Positions 36,793 through 48,865 of a DNA stretch of 64,000 nucleotides are shown here, piece by piece (position 1 is the first letter of the stretch; every line of letters begins with the position of its first letter). This DNA comes from Mortierella sp. BCC40632. Its lineage: Eukaryota > Mortierellomycota > Mortierellomycetes > Mortierellales > Mortierellaceae. Where the stretch lies: the NCBI GenBank assembly GCA_011634665.1, contig WAEK01000001.1, forward strand, positions 2,058,501-2,122,500. The letters run 5' to 3'. Position numbers and translations under genes: made by a program. Below the pieces are notes generated by a model. It had not been told where the DNA came from. It worked only from the letters and a program-made list of their open reading frames with translations, and did no database searches.

Positions 36793-37769
36793 GATTGAAG
36801 GCAGACGTGCTTGAGAATATATAGTGTTCAAACGAAAATTGTTAGGGAAGGAAGGGGTAATGGAATAGAATGAAGAACTTGTCGTGGAGGCAATGAAATG
36901 CTTTTATAGACTGAGAGGATGTCCTTGCTCCGAGCATTGACCTTCGGACATGGTGCTAAATAACGCTGGTGCGGAGCCATGACAGGGTCATGACAAGATA
37001 ATGCGTCAGGGTATGGTGCCACCAAGGAGGCTAATTTAGCATCTCCTGTGTTACCAAAATGAGTGCTAGATAGAGTATGACCACCTTTCTGCATGGGAGT
37101 GACAACAACGCCTTGTCATAGTTGAAGAACTGGGGTTTCCTACTCACACTCGGACCCGTGCATTCAGGAATAGCAGTGGTATCTGGCTTTAATGCCCAAT
37201 GCCTCAGCTCTAAAAGGCATGTCCACCACCCATACCTAGAATGTCCCTGAGATCCTTCTTGACAGACTACTTTTCTACGGGAGGTTGCCGAGTGGTCCTT
37301 TCCCAGAACACTGGAAAAGATACAACTGGCAAAGCCATCCAAGAATATGATTTGCTTTTGGAAATGACTCTCGATTGCCCTACGCTGGAAAAATTCCAAA
37401 GAGTTGTCGGTCCGGTGGAACATTGGATATATTCGCGGCTGTTCTCTGCATGAACACCTTTGTTCATTTCGGGGATATGGAGTACGTACTTACTGATGGG
37501 ATGGCGAAACAGCTTTGGATAAAAAAATGCGCACAATAATAATGACGGCTAAAGATTGCGATTCAGCTGGTTTGCTAGGTTTAACCCAACCAGCAGCCAC
37601 TCAGTCCACTTGCTGTGCAAAGCTGTGGCTCCCAACCCACACAAACTCTCGAGTGCTCGCAAAAACACCTTGACGACTTGTTCATTTCTACTCACTGTTT
37701 CCTGCCAGCATCAACAACCCTCTTTCTTCGCCGACAAGGCAGCGACTAAGAACCGCTGCCTCCGACAAC
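36793..37769. other. intergenic region between divergent genes
   Basis: Promoter side of both the GPI-like gene (-) and the GPCR gene (+). Short open frames on both strands have no domain or splice support. I see nothing else in it. Confidence 0.5.
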
Positions 37770-40185
37770 ATGGTCCAGATCATCAGTACTCTTCTTAGAG
37801 CAACCTTCGTTTTGGCTTTTGTCTTTGACCTTGCTCGCGATGAAAATAGGGTGTCGGCATCGTTTACTCCACCAAAAGCCAGCGCAGTCGATCCAGACCC
37901 TCACCACTATTTTCAGAGAACTAATGAGAAGCCTGCAATCACGACCGTTAGGTCTCTTGGCGGTCCTGCAGACTTTGACAGTTTTCGGCAGCAACGACAA
38001 GCATCCACAACCCAGTTGCTTCCATCAAAAACAACCACCGTAGGACCAAAAATCGCTGCACTAGTTCCATCAGTGCCTACTTCTCACACACATCCTCTCC
38101 CAGGCCCATCAAACACCAAACCACCGGACCATCGGCCTTCGGTTAAGCCGACCCTACTTACAGACTACGAGTTTGAGCATCTCTGGGACCCGGTCCCCGA
38201 CACACTTCGAGTGGGAGTACTACTGCCATTCGACGTCAACCCGAAAGAACGGGAATCAATGATGGCTCGAAAAGGACTCTCAGTAAGGCTATTGGTCTCA
38301 TGATTGCACCTTTTTCTAAGATTAGATCAAATATCTCCTTTATCAACTCAACGTTCATTTGTCGCTAATACTCTCCAGGTAATTCGCATGGCGGTGAACG
38401 AAATAAACGAAAACAAGATCATCCCGGGTAGGAATCCCCAACAATATGTCTAATTTTGCGAGACCATCTCAGTCATGACAACTATCCGGCGGGTTACTGA
38501 CCTACAAACTACATAATAGGAGTCAACATGTCTGTCATGGTACAGGATAGCCAAGAACCTGTCAGCTTCAACACGAAAGGGGGCGCCGCCGCTATAACGG
38601 CTACTGGAAGACTCCTGGGAGCTAAGGCATGTCTCTTTTTACCTAGTAACAACAACACAATAATCTCACATGTCAACTAATGAACTCTACCTTCTCAACA
38701 CGCATCATATTTTTAGGTGGGCGGTATCATCGGTGACATTAGCGATGAACTAACGCAGTATGAGGCCTTGATCACCAGCAGTGTTAAACTTCCTCAATGT
38801 TCATTTGCTGCAGGTAACCTTCCTCATTGCTACTCAAATTAGAGATGTATGCGCTGGCTGTAACAACTGCACATTTTTGCCACGGACTTCTCTGACCTCT
38901 CCTCGCCATTCTAAAACATATCAATAGCCAACACTCTACTATCCGATCCAACCAACTACAGCTACTTTTTTAGAACGATCCCTTCAACGATCATTCTTTT
39001 GGATGCAATTCTGCAAGTGGTGTATCATTCTGGCTGGCGCCGCATCTCAATTTTCTATGAGATAGAACTGATAGGCTGGTCCAGTAGGTTACCATTAGAC
39101 AAAACAGGGACTTATGTGTACATTTCACCCGCACGACTATTTCGGTAAATAAGGATGTATCTTCAATGAACAACTCTAATAACTCGGCGCCTATACTTTC
39201 CTTTTTTTTTTATTTTTCTGTTTGTATATATATACTATAGCCCGAGAGTACTTTGCGGATGCAGCAAAGAAACTAGGGATATTCATTCTTACGCAAGTAC
39301 CGCTATCCACTGCTGGAGTACCTCTGGATCCAGACTACGGATTTGTGAAGACTGCCATCGATAGCTCTGAATCGAGGATTCAAGTTCTCTTGGCTACGGG
39401 TCAAACTCAGCTTGATGTGCTAAAAGCGATGAGGCATGTGTCTATTTTTTCCTCACTCTTGTTTACTGGAGTAAAAACGTGTAAATTAACAAAGCTCAAA
39501 CGCCCACTTCATGCCATGACACTCGATTCAATAGAATGGGTGGATATATGGGACCTGACTATGCGTGGGTCACACTGAACGATATTTCTGGACAGCTTCG
39601 TAATATGGAGGATCATGAAGGATACGATGGCCTCATTATGCTCGATAATGGATGGATACTGGACGGCTACGCTCCATATGAGGAGTTCAGGAAAAAATGG
39701 ATGAGCTTGAACACTACAGAGTAAGGACCTAAGTGTAACATACTGCAAAAAAACCAGAGTATGATCTGATTTGGCTTTTTCTAATATTCTTAGGTATCCT
39801 GGGGCCGCAAGTTTGTATATGGCTAGCAATGAAGCTCTGGCGTATGCATGTATCATGATGCTAGCCTACACATATGCCGACGTAAGCTACCCTTCTCTGG
39901 AACACGAAACGCCTTGAATGAATGCAATGAGACCTAAATGTCCTTGCTAACTTTGAATCCTATCAGCTTGTCCAAAGATGGGTTCCAAATCCCTCTGAAA
40001 GAGTACCAACGAATCCTGTTATTCAGGATATCATGTCAGGGTATCATACCAATGAAATTCGTGTTGCTCAATTCTACGGCAGCACTCCTTATGTGAGCCC
40101 AGCCGGCCCCATCCTACTTGATGTTAATGGAGACGTCAAGGAAGGGTAAGTGGATCGCAGCGCCTGAAGTCATAAACATTTGTTA

Positions 40186-40219
<34 letters not shown>

Positions 40220-43200
40220 GGCCATTGACTATATCTGTCCCTCTAGTCTATATGACGCATACTGCTTCCAAGATGGCTTGCCTATCAGATTTGCGTCAGT
40301 GCTATCTGAAAGCTACACGCAGCTGACGCCCACTCCCTTCAAGAAGGGCTACCCTTTACCTGACGACGCCCCTCCATGGGCAGGTAATTCGCTTGGCAGA
40401 CTATCTAGTCAAACAGGAATTCAGATCATTTGCTGACAATTCTGTCGCCTTATGTCGCCTCCAACTAGTCAAAAATCCAACATGGAAGAATGAGAGTGGA
40501 ATCATTCTTGGAGTTCTTGCAATACTGGGGATACTAGCTACATTCATATCTGCATACCTGGTTCTCTACTACCGGCACAATATTGTCATGAAAGCTTCAA
40601 GGTGGGCACATAAAGGATTTGTCTGATACCTCGTTAGTTTGATCAACTCGAAAGATGCTGACACTGAATCTAACCTCCAAACGTATCTCGTCAACAGCCC
40701 AGCGTTTTGCTTGTGCGAACTACTTGGAATTCTCCTCGTTTACATATGGACTCTACTTCATATTGGACTTCCGACATCTGGTACCTGCACCGCACAGTCA
40801 ATCATCTTGCCTGCTGCGATCACACTTTTGACAGGGTAATTGGATGCTATTACGAATTGCAATAGAAATAGGTCGCTTCACTCCTCCATACGATAAGAAA
40901 CTCTGTTTATTTCTTTTACGGATGCTGATGACTCCTTCTTGTCATAATATTCATCGGGTGGTGGACAATAGCTCACTTACAGTCAAAAACTACAGGATCT
41001 ACAGGATATTCAACAGCGTCACCATCGCTAATCAGGCATTCCGGACTCGGTTACTACTTCGATTTGTCGCTGCAGCTGTCATTTTAACGGAGCTACCAGT
41101 CATTGGAGAGATCATTTTCGATAAGCCAGAGCCACAAATGGCGCAGATTGGAAACGACCAATGGGTGAAGTGTGGTAGTGAACCCACTCGCAAATGGTGG
41201 TGGTTTGGCGAAGCGATCGTTCCGGTCTTTTTAATCATTTTTAGCGTGTTCCTTGCCTTCAAGACAAGGAATGTTGTCTTTTTATGGAATGAAGCGCGGC
41301 AGATATCACTGGTCATCTAGTAAGCACATGTTGATGCATGGTCAAAATGTCTTTTACCTTATATTGTATTTTTTAACTCGACAACTACAATGTCTTCTTT
41401 TTTTTTTAGCAACATCTTCTTTTTCGGCATTCTAATTGTAGTGGCTCAGTTTTTCAACCCTGAACACTATATTCCAACATTCTACGTTACTGTCGCTGGA
41501 ACTTATATGGCAGCAACCACTTCGCTTATCCTGCTCTTCTTTCCGAAATTCTGGACTCTTAAGAAAAATCGCTACAAGTGTGAATCACCAGTTATCAGCC
41601 CATGGAGCGGCAATAGTCATGGAGGTGGACAATTTGGGGCTGGAATCGGGACTGGTCTGAGAGTAGGAAATATTGCCAACAATATGAGACAGTTTGATGC
41701 GTTAAACCGTACTCCGCGGAACCTTGAAGAACACACGGCTCCAGAGAACCACACAACTACATACGCAGCTGAAGATACAGGAGAAGCCAGAACAGGGTCG
41801 AGCCCAAATTCAACACCAGTAGGATGGCAGCCCATTCAGGCACCCGTGAAGGTTCGTCTCCAGCGTGTTGGACGATGGGGTGCCTCGGCGTTTTCAAGGA
41901 GAGGATTGCGGGACTCCGCTAGCTTGCGAGTGAGCCCAAAGTCTGCAAGGAGGAAGTCAACTATGCCAACTGCAATTGATCTAAGGCCAGAAGACGAAAC
42001 AGTAAGGGCTATTGGAAATTTTATTGACCAAGGATCCAAGGGAATCGCTTTTGACCAGACTAGCCAAAATCAGAGTCAAGAGCCAGAGCAACCCAATATT
42101 GACAATTGGGACCGCAACTCAGCCTCTGAGCGCAGCGTAGAATCCCAAGGACATGGTGGAGCAAACAGTGTATGTGCTTGTACGACATCGGGCGCTGGGT
42201 GTCCTTCGACAGGTCCACAAAAGATGGTAAGCTTTGGCCACTAAGCTTTCTGGTGAATTGAAGCATATCCTGGACACTAGCATCCTAAAAACTGTGCTAA
42301 TACTTACTCGTATTCCTGGCCGATAACAAATCCTCCCTAGTTGGATACATTCGTGGTAAGAACGGGAGAAGTAGTGAAGATGCCCTGAGTACTACTATCT
42401 TGTCTTTGCTCTAACGTTTCATGCTGATGGCTACTATCTTTCAGTATCTCTTGCCAATTAGACAGCAGAGAAGCGGCATCTTCGACCTTTTCTCTCACTG
42501 GGTTATGGCTACATTACTTGTTATCCCTGAAGCGCAGGCTATATTGGCGGTTGATGTAGGTTGAACTAACAGATTTGGAAAATCGGTTGCTCCTTTTGAT
42601 AGCATTGCACTGATGATCTTAGTGTGCACAAGGCTTAAAATTGACCATTCTTCACATCGTTTGCTGTTAAAAAAAAAAAAAAAGAACGTAGGCGGCAAGT
42701 CGTCAAACTACCTAATGTCGTCAATGACTCGGTCACAGTCCGATGAGCTCGCTATCATAATTACTACTAGTAGCGCTGGAACGCTCCTGATTCGGTTCCC
42801 CTGCAGGCGAAGTCTGCGTGGATGGCTAAATCTCTTTTCAGAAGAGGATAGATCGGTTTTGGAGTCACGCGCAAGAACCAACTCGTCTTCATCACACCCC
42901 AGAAGCACAAGCTCGCCTATGGAGTGGTTTGCAGGAGCACATTGGAGAAAAGGACCACGTCATTCAGCACCTGAACCGGTGCCATTAGAAATACTTGAGG
43001 CTTTACCACTGCCAGGACCTCAACATACGCCAACGACGCGCAAGATCCGATGGAGTTCCGACACATCAATTCCTAGAACTAAAAAAGAGGTTGAGACGAG
43101 ATCTGACCATGATTACCACGTAGACTCCTCCACTCTAGGGAGCTCTCTGTCTAGGAGGCTGTCAATTGATACAAGGAAACTCGCTGATGAACAGATATCT

Positions 43201-44241
43201 GACAGAGTCTGTAGGGAAGACACCCAGAGAGAAAATATGAGAAATTACAGCATTAACTACGGCTCTAGCCACGATGTCTACCTGCTAGAACGCGCGCTCG
43301 AGACAGATGCTTGCTCAAGCGTCGTGAAAGACTTTGAAGCAAATATCTCCAACCCACAGCAATACAGTCCTGTAAATTCGACTTCAAGGATCCCAGCAGA
43401 CAGTATACCCGCACCACCTTTCGATGATCAGTCAGGCCTACACATGAATCTCCATCCTCTCGACATGGACCTACCATCATCAACCATGCCTTTGACAACC
43501 GAGTCAGGAAAACTTGAGTCCACAGTTCAGCGGATGCACTATAATATGCTTCCGAGGATGCCCAAGAGCAACATCGAGGGCAAAGCTGACCAACAGATCT
43601 TGCTCTCAAGTAGCAATCGACGCAGCCAGGCCGTCACCAAATCAATAACTATACAACGAAAAAACGATGTCCAGGAGAGTCAGAACAAAAAGAGCGCCGA
43701 GCCAACGCAACGCACTACGACCTCGGCCTCCCAATCTAGCTCGGATAGCGATCGTGTAATATGGGAAGATATTTTAGGCGAGGGAGACGACGACGATGAT
43801 GATGATCTCTACGACCCAGAGTTTGGCATTGGTGGAAATGGACGAAGACGGAAAAAATGCATTGGATCAAAAGGCCAAAGTAGCCTCACTTGCTGCAACA
43901 AGGGGGCAATTGCTACTATACCCTCTCCAGAAGTCCTATCTGCAGCAGCAGCAGCAGTAGCAGCAGGATGGTCTGAGGCTGATGCATTAGCCGCGGCAAC
44001 AACAAACCCGAAAATGATGTTGACACAGCTTCCACCAACCTTTACTGGAAAGGGAAAGGAATCACGAGTACGTTCTAACTCATTCCCACTTCTTGAAGAT
44101 AGTCTTGAGAATGGTAGCTCGCACTCGCGCGGTACACATGCCATGGATGATCAATCTGAAAAGCGAAGAGGATCGACTGGTACAAAAAACAGTTCATCCC
44201 TGGGTTTTCCATTTTGGCGTGGATTCGGCAGACAAGGATAA
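37770..44241 (+). CDS. class C (family 3, GABA-B-like) G-protein-coupled receptor
   Basis: Cell-surface receptor with a Venus-flytrap ectodomain and seven TM helices. Exons: 37770-38282, 38379-38427, 38520-38626, 38717-38813, 38928-39083, 39241-39433, 39535-39720, 39794-39881, 39967-40145, 40247-40383, 40469-40601, 40698-40835, 40972-41319, 41410-42226, 42341-42355 (15 nt) and 42445 onward. Signal peptide at residues 1-30; ANF/PBP1-like ligand domain (LRVGVLLPFD, VGGIIGDISDE, GWRRISIFYE, YEGFDG-like EGYDGLIML) to about 570; seven hydrophobic helices about 578-820; then a Ser/Arg-rich tail. Introns 38627-38716 and 39434-39534 start with GC. In frame, a TGA at 42562-42564 ends the protein at 1,091 residues, yet the same frame stays open from there to 44241 and looks coding (a PH-like segment LAIIITTSSAGTLLIRF, then a disordered tail). 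Removing a 63-nt segment 42560-42622 would restore a protein of 1,629 residues. Confidence 0.85.
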
Positions 44242-44688
44242 ATGGACCATCTGATCTCATCCGGCTACAATTAAAAGCTCGTCATTTCTGGCTTGTACCG
44301 CCTTCAAAATCACTTGCAAAGGTCAACACTCTTGAGTTGTACATTGAGATTCAATAGACAGAAAACTATTGCTAAAATAAAGAGAATGTTATACCACCGC
44401 CCCTACCACACTTTGCATATAATTTTTTGCTTAACAAGGACCCATTATGCGGAACCTGATTTATGTCTAGAGTGGTCGCCTCTTGGAAAACTAAAGGCTC
44501 GTGTTGGCAGACAGAACCCTTGAATAAAAAAAAAAAAAAAAGATCCTTTTAGCCGATATATACAGATACTAAAGAAACAGCATATCCAAATAAACCGATC
44601 ACCATCGCTCGCGCTCGTGAGCGATTGTAATGCCATGCCAACGCATCTTAACATGGACATACGTCTCGCGATTTTTTTTTTGGGGGGG
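44242..44688. other. 3' flank of the GPCR gene up to the repeat complex
   Basis: Contains AATAAA-like AAAATAAAG near 44373, an A15 run near 44527-44541 and a T10-G9 run (44672-44690) exactly at the edge of the inverted repeat. No coding signal. Confidence 0.45.
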
Positions 44689-45250
44689 GGTAACAGAGAC
44701 GGTCATGTGGACATGCAGAGTTTATAGAAAGCCAGGGCGGTTGTGGCACAACTCGGAACCATAATCGAGAGTACGCCTAAGCAGGTTGCTGGGCCTGGTT
44801 CCTACGTGATCTCTATGTGGTCCCTACGTGATCCTGCTGCGGTCATTTGTCGTGCATGAGTCAAGTACCAGCCCTCAGTCGCTCCATCTTGTTGAATTTC
44901 ATCTTGGCCTTGGCCAGGACACAGGCCAACATTGCTGCATCCGCTTCCGTGCACACTTCTTTAAGACCTTAGCCTCGGTCTTGGTGGATTGGTCAAGTCC
45001 GAGAAACCATGGTGGCTACGTTGATGTCCTCCGACATCATTGCGTCCCTCGGCGCGTTTGCTCACCGCTGTGATTCGTATAGACTTTTTCACGTTCGACT
45101 GTGGTCTTACACCTTTAACCCCAGAGATAACATTTTAACCCCCAGAGCTGCGTTTGATCATACTTTTCGATGCCCTCAAAGAACTGTGCTGCCATGTACC
45201 TTGCTGTCTGAGTTGATATCCTCTATGCATCTGTCTTCATGGATCGCCAC
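44689..45250 (-). mobile_element. 5'-truncated LINE-A-related 3' end
   Basis: About 560 nt that align, with divergence, to the 3' part of the longer LINE-A copy next door (shared cores GCGCGTTTGCTCACCG and TATAAACTCTGCATG). Orientation is minus; it ends in GTTACC followed by a mixed C/A run at the repeat edge. Confidence 0.6.
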
Positions 45251-45255
45251 GTCCA

Positions 45256-45261
45256 ATACTC

Positions 45262-45340
<79 letters not shown>
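45256..45340. repeat. CT microsatellite with T run
   Basis: CTCTCT units with occasional CTTT interruptions (45261-45318) followed by about 23 T. Mirrored as AAAA/GAGAGA at 62638-62720. Confidence 0.85.
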
Positions 45341-45347
<7 letters not shown>

Positions 45348-45383
45348 TCTGGTTGCTACTTGGTTTTTTTTTTTTTTTTTTTT

Positions 45384-45497
45384 GTTAACAAAGACCCCAC
45401 GTGGGCATGTAGAGTTTATAGAAGACCAGGGCGGCACTGGCCGCCCTGTTGCCACTTGGTACCAAAACGGGATTACACCCGCGAAAAAAGAGGAAAA
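45384..45497 (-). mobile_element. short LINE-A 3' tail copy (about 115 nt)
   Basis: Minus strand: GC-rich hairpin with stem CAGGGCGGC / GCCGCCCTG, then CTATAAACTCTACATGCCC, ending GTTAAC plus an A run (T run on plus, 45365-45383). It is a second 3' end placed directly behind the poly-A of the larger LINE-A copy. Confidence 0.65.
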
Positions 45498-45513
45498 TTT
45501 TTTTTTTTTTTTT

Positions 45514-47091
45514 GTTAACAAGGACCCCATGTGGGCATGCAGAGTTTATGGTATACCAGGGCGGCCGGGGGGGCCCTGTTGTTGTCACTTGGACCTTAAA
45601 CGAGAAGGAATCTCGCAAATGGATACTACAGAATCTAGTCTACAGTGTCCATATACTCTTCGGCATCACTCACATCGCATGAATGGGTCGAGTATTGTCC
45701 GCCCACCCCCTACGTGGCCTGTTGCGCTCATTCGTCGTCTTTTAGCCGGCGTCCATTGTCAACTTTTTTTTCCAGCTTCCTAGCCGCTCCATCACATTCA
45801 GCTTAGTCTTTCCCTGCACATACTTCAGAACTGTTTCATCCGCCTCTCTGTACGCCTCTCTGAGGTCGGGCTTCGGCCGCTGTGGACTGTTCAAGTCTGA
45901 GAAATCACTGTGGCTAGGTTGGTGTCTCCCATCACCATTGCGTCTCCCCGGCGCGTTTGCTCACCGCAGTGATTCCTTTCGTCTTTTCCCAGTCCACTGT
46001 GGCTGTACACCTCTGTCCCCAGATCTGCGTGCGTCCAAATTCCTCAATGGCTTCGATAAATCGAGTCGCCATATCCTTCGCTATCGGTTTTGTCGTCCTG
46101 TGCATTCTCTTCCAGCTTGTTATCATCACTTCAGGTACCATTCCCTGATACGCCTCCATGATTGTGTGTTGCGGCTCTGCATTCCTCCTGTGCCTCGATC
46201 TCTGTTCAACCTCCCTGGGTCTGATCTCTTCAACTCCTTCAAAGATCCCCTCCAAGGAGTCCCAAATATCCCCTTCACTCTTCTCCGTGAACGTTGGTTT
46301 TTTCCTCTTGGGTGAACCACCGTTCCTCCTAGCGTCCCTCGCTTCCTCCAACCACGCCTTGCACTCTCTCTTCCACTTCCTCTTTCCACTCTCCTTCACG
46401 GCCTTCACCGCCTCTCGCCACCCTTCCTCCTGCTCCTCCTTTGTGGCCCTGCATTCCCAGATGTGCTCCATCGTCTCGGTTTCCTCCTCGCAGACCCTGC
46501 ACGTGTCGGTATCATACAGGTCTGGGTGTCGCTTCTTCATCTCGCTCAGTGTCGGAAGCATCCCGTGCAGCTTCTTCAACCTGTGCGATCGCCTCTGGCA
46601 GTCTCCTTCACTCGTGTAGAAACTCCTCGGTGCGTTCCTCTCGTGAATGATCTCCAGTGTCGCGCTCCACTCGATTGCTTTCCAATCGGAGATGTATCGC
46701 CTCGTCCTGTTCTGTCTGACCCAGTGCTGGTGGGCCCTCGCTGCCGACTGTAGCTTCAAGACTTGGCGAACATCGTCCTCCACTGCGTGATCCATGAAAC
46801 TAGCCCTGCACCCATATCCATCCTTAACCAGCTTTGGAAGCTCCCATGGGATCCTAGCCGTCCGATGTGCCTTGGACGCTAAGCGGTCTGCTGCTTCGTT
46901 ACCTGGATTTCCTGAGTGGCCTTTTACCCACTCTACCTCAATCTTTCCACCTTGGTCGCAGTAGGACTGGTGCACCCATGTCCACCATTCAGCATACGTC
47001 GCTCTCTGCTTCATCCTCCTCGTGGCGTCCACTCTTCCCTTCACCAGCTTCTCAAACCCCTGGACCACAGCATCGTTGTCGAGCCTGATTG
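45514..47091 (-). mobile_element. 5'-truncated non-LTR retrotransposon LINE-A (left copy)
   Basis: Retroelement 3' portion: open frame 47091-45932 followed by about 420 nt of 3' UTR ending in a hairpin, GTTAAC and a 16-nt A tail (T run on plus, 45498-45513). The 5' end is cut at a 29-nt homopolymer (47095-47123), so no reverse transcriptase is left. Confidence 0.8.
45932..47091 (-). CDS. LINE-A polyprotein C terminus: RNase H and zinc-knuckle region (5'-truncated)
   Basis: Open for about 386 codons. The end of an RNase HI domain is clear: IEVEWVKGHSGNPGNEAADR (late catalytic His and Asp with the GHSGNxGNExAD signature). The earlier RNase H strands and the reverse transcriptase are missing. 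After about 170 residues comes a Cys/His cluster, CRVCEEETETMEHIWEC, typical of the C-terminal zinc finger of fungal LINEs. The last 130 residues are charged helices. The left copy keeps a continuous frame; the right copy does not. There is no start codon of its own, so it is not expected to be expressed. Confidence 0.75.
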
Positions 47092-47094
47092 GCG

Positions 47095-47128
<34 letters not shown>

Positions 47129-47237
47129 AAAAAGTGGTTGAATCATGGATGCAGACAATTTCAGTATAGACTTGCGGCTGGGATCTCGGCTCCCAACAGG
47201 AAGCGGCGAATCAGCTTGTCTGATCAGCTTCCGATTC

Positions 47238-47310
47238 GGGGATCTAGCTCAAATGGTAGAGCGCTCGCTTAGCATGCGAGAGGCACTGGGATCGATGCCC
47301 AGGTTCTCCA
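47238..47310 (+). tRNA. tRNA-Ala (anticodon AGC)
   Basis: 73-nt cloverleaf, no intron: acceptor GGGGATC / GTTCTCC (one G-U and one U-U mismatch), D arm GCTC-AAATGGTA-GAGC, anticodon stem CTCGC / GCGAG with loop TTAGCAT (AGC), T stem CTGGG / CCCAG with loop ATCGATG, discriminator A. B-box-like GATCGATGCCC is present, and TTTTT at 47313-47317 gives a pol III terminator. The acceptor mismatch may weaken it. Confidence 0.88.
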
Positions 47311-47355
47311 TTCTTTTTGCAGGCCTTCTGCTTTTTTCGTGACTTCGAAAACTCT

Positions 47356-47365
47356 AACCGTCGTA
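47356..47365. other. empty (pre-insertion) site of the MULE transposon
   Basis: AACCGTCGTA is the complement of the 10-bp TACGACGGTT that is duplicated on both sides of the MULE in the right arm. Here it occurs once, with the same flanks on either side (TTCGAAAACTCT before, CCATGCGACGATC after). Confidence 0.85.
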
Positions 47366-47630
47366 CCATGCGACGATCTTCATCCAACATACTGGAAGAG
47401 CCCTGGAGCCCCAGCATCAAGATGGTAGCTCTTTTTTTTTTCGAAAAATCTAACTGCTGGATCAGTCCGACAGATAATATTCGTCACCTTCCATTTTGAT
47501 CACTTAACAGTTGGATCCTCAACCCACCTTAATCGTCGGGTCACTTTCTGGTCTATTCGTCGGACACAAACACATTCCTTTTTAGTCACCTATCTATCGG
47601 ATTCTTCTCTTTTTTTTTTTTTTTTTTTTT

Positions 47631-47660
47631 ACAGGCCCCGTTAGGGGTTTTATTCGTTCT
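47631..47660 (-). mobile_element. LINE-B 3' tail fragment
   Basis: Minus strand: GAATAAAACCCCTAACGGGGCCTGT followed by an A run (T on plus, upstream). Only the terminal hairpin and tail are present. Confidence 0.6.
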
Positions 47661-47719
47661 TCTCTGCTTATTTGTCGGATACTTTCTGTCTATCAGTCGG
47701 ACACTTTTTTTTTTTTTTT

Positions 47720-48830
47720 ATGGGCCCCGTTAGGGTTTTATTCGTCGGCGCGCACTCATACCACGGTCTGCGGACGTGGCCAGCTAGTTCACAAAAACTA
47801 CACTATCCTACAACAGAAGAGTAGAGAGAAGAAGGAAAAGGTGGAGGGTGACCCAGAAACGATATAGCTACTAGAAATATAAATGCAGAGAAAGGGAAAA
47901 AGACCAGGTACAAAGAGCACCCGCAGAGGGGGCAAGTCAAAAGGCAGGATCTACAACTAGGGGGCAAAGGGTCCGAGGGGTCCAGGAGCTGCGAGAGCGG
48001 CTCCCAATCAAGCAGGTCAACGTCAGCGACGTTTGCTCGCCTGATGTCAGGCGGCTTCGGTCTTGCGCGCGAAGCTGGAGGAGTGTACTCCCCTGGCATG
48101 TCTAAAAAGGGACCATAGCCAGGGGTGGGCCACATCCAACCAAATGTCACCTCCTCTTTGGACACCACAATATACGGAGGGTGATTCCAAGTCTTGTGCA
48201 TTCGCTTGTAATTGGCATCTGAAGTTGCTGCTGGGTTTGGGTTCGTTGCTTGCTGTTTGTTGTCCTTGAGGAGAGCTTGTTGGAGTGCTGTGTGTGCACG
48301 GAGCTTGAGGCTGTTGACGGTGAGCCAGAGGAGGTCGTCCGCTGTGCCATCTCTCGGGGGTTGTCCCGGGAGTAGCTTGTGGATGGCAACAAAAGTCCTC
48401 CAAATGCTGTACAGGACCAACGAGTGGATGTGTACTGCGATAGGGGGGGCAGTTTCTCAATTTCTGGCCATCCCAGCATGCAGTTGTCAGGCAGACTGCT
48501 GACGACCATGCCAGGGACGAGGGGGTGGTGATCCAGGAACGGGCGGCCTTCCAGAGGGGGCCCAGACTGCTCCACAGTTGGCGAAGGCGTGTCGAAGGTC
48601 CCTCTATATGAGGCTCCTGATCTGGGTAGTCAATGAGGCAGCGCTTGCACTTGCCATTGACGTCTTCCTTCCCACTTGGCTCTGGCCTTGTCGGTGGTGA
48701 TTGCATGGTGAGCGAGATTGAAAAGAAAAGACCTCTCTTTTGGTGTCCTGAGGGGGTGGTGTGTGCGCTTGAAGACAGTCGGACACACTTTCAGAGTGCT
48801 AAGGCCCGGGACCAGGAAAAAAAAAAAAGA
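47720..48830 (-). mobile_element. 5'-truncated non-LTR retrotransposon LINE-B (copy A)
   Basis: The 3' end is a CCCCTAACGGGG-type hairpin after AATAAAA. It encodes a C-terminal LINE region: CKRCLIDYPDQEPHI then an HxxxxC-type pair, a zf-RVT-like cluster also seen in copy D as HAFANC, followed by AVWALWKAARSW-like helices, YSIWRTFVAIHKLLPGQPP and KTWNHPPYIVVSKEEV. Frame 48420-47803 is open (205 codons); the upstream part is in another frame, so the coding sequence is broken. A small A12 tract and a T20 tract bound its 5' end near 48820-48870. Confidence 0.65.
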
Positions 48831-48865
48831 GTGCTCCATCCCTTCCAGTTTTTTTTTTTTTTTTT

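Noticed and set aside
42556..42572. 17-nt GTAGGT...CTAAC-AG mini-intron in the GPCR gene
   Set aside because: Far below known fungal intron sizes, and its removal puts the downstream sequence out of frame.
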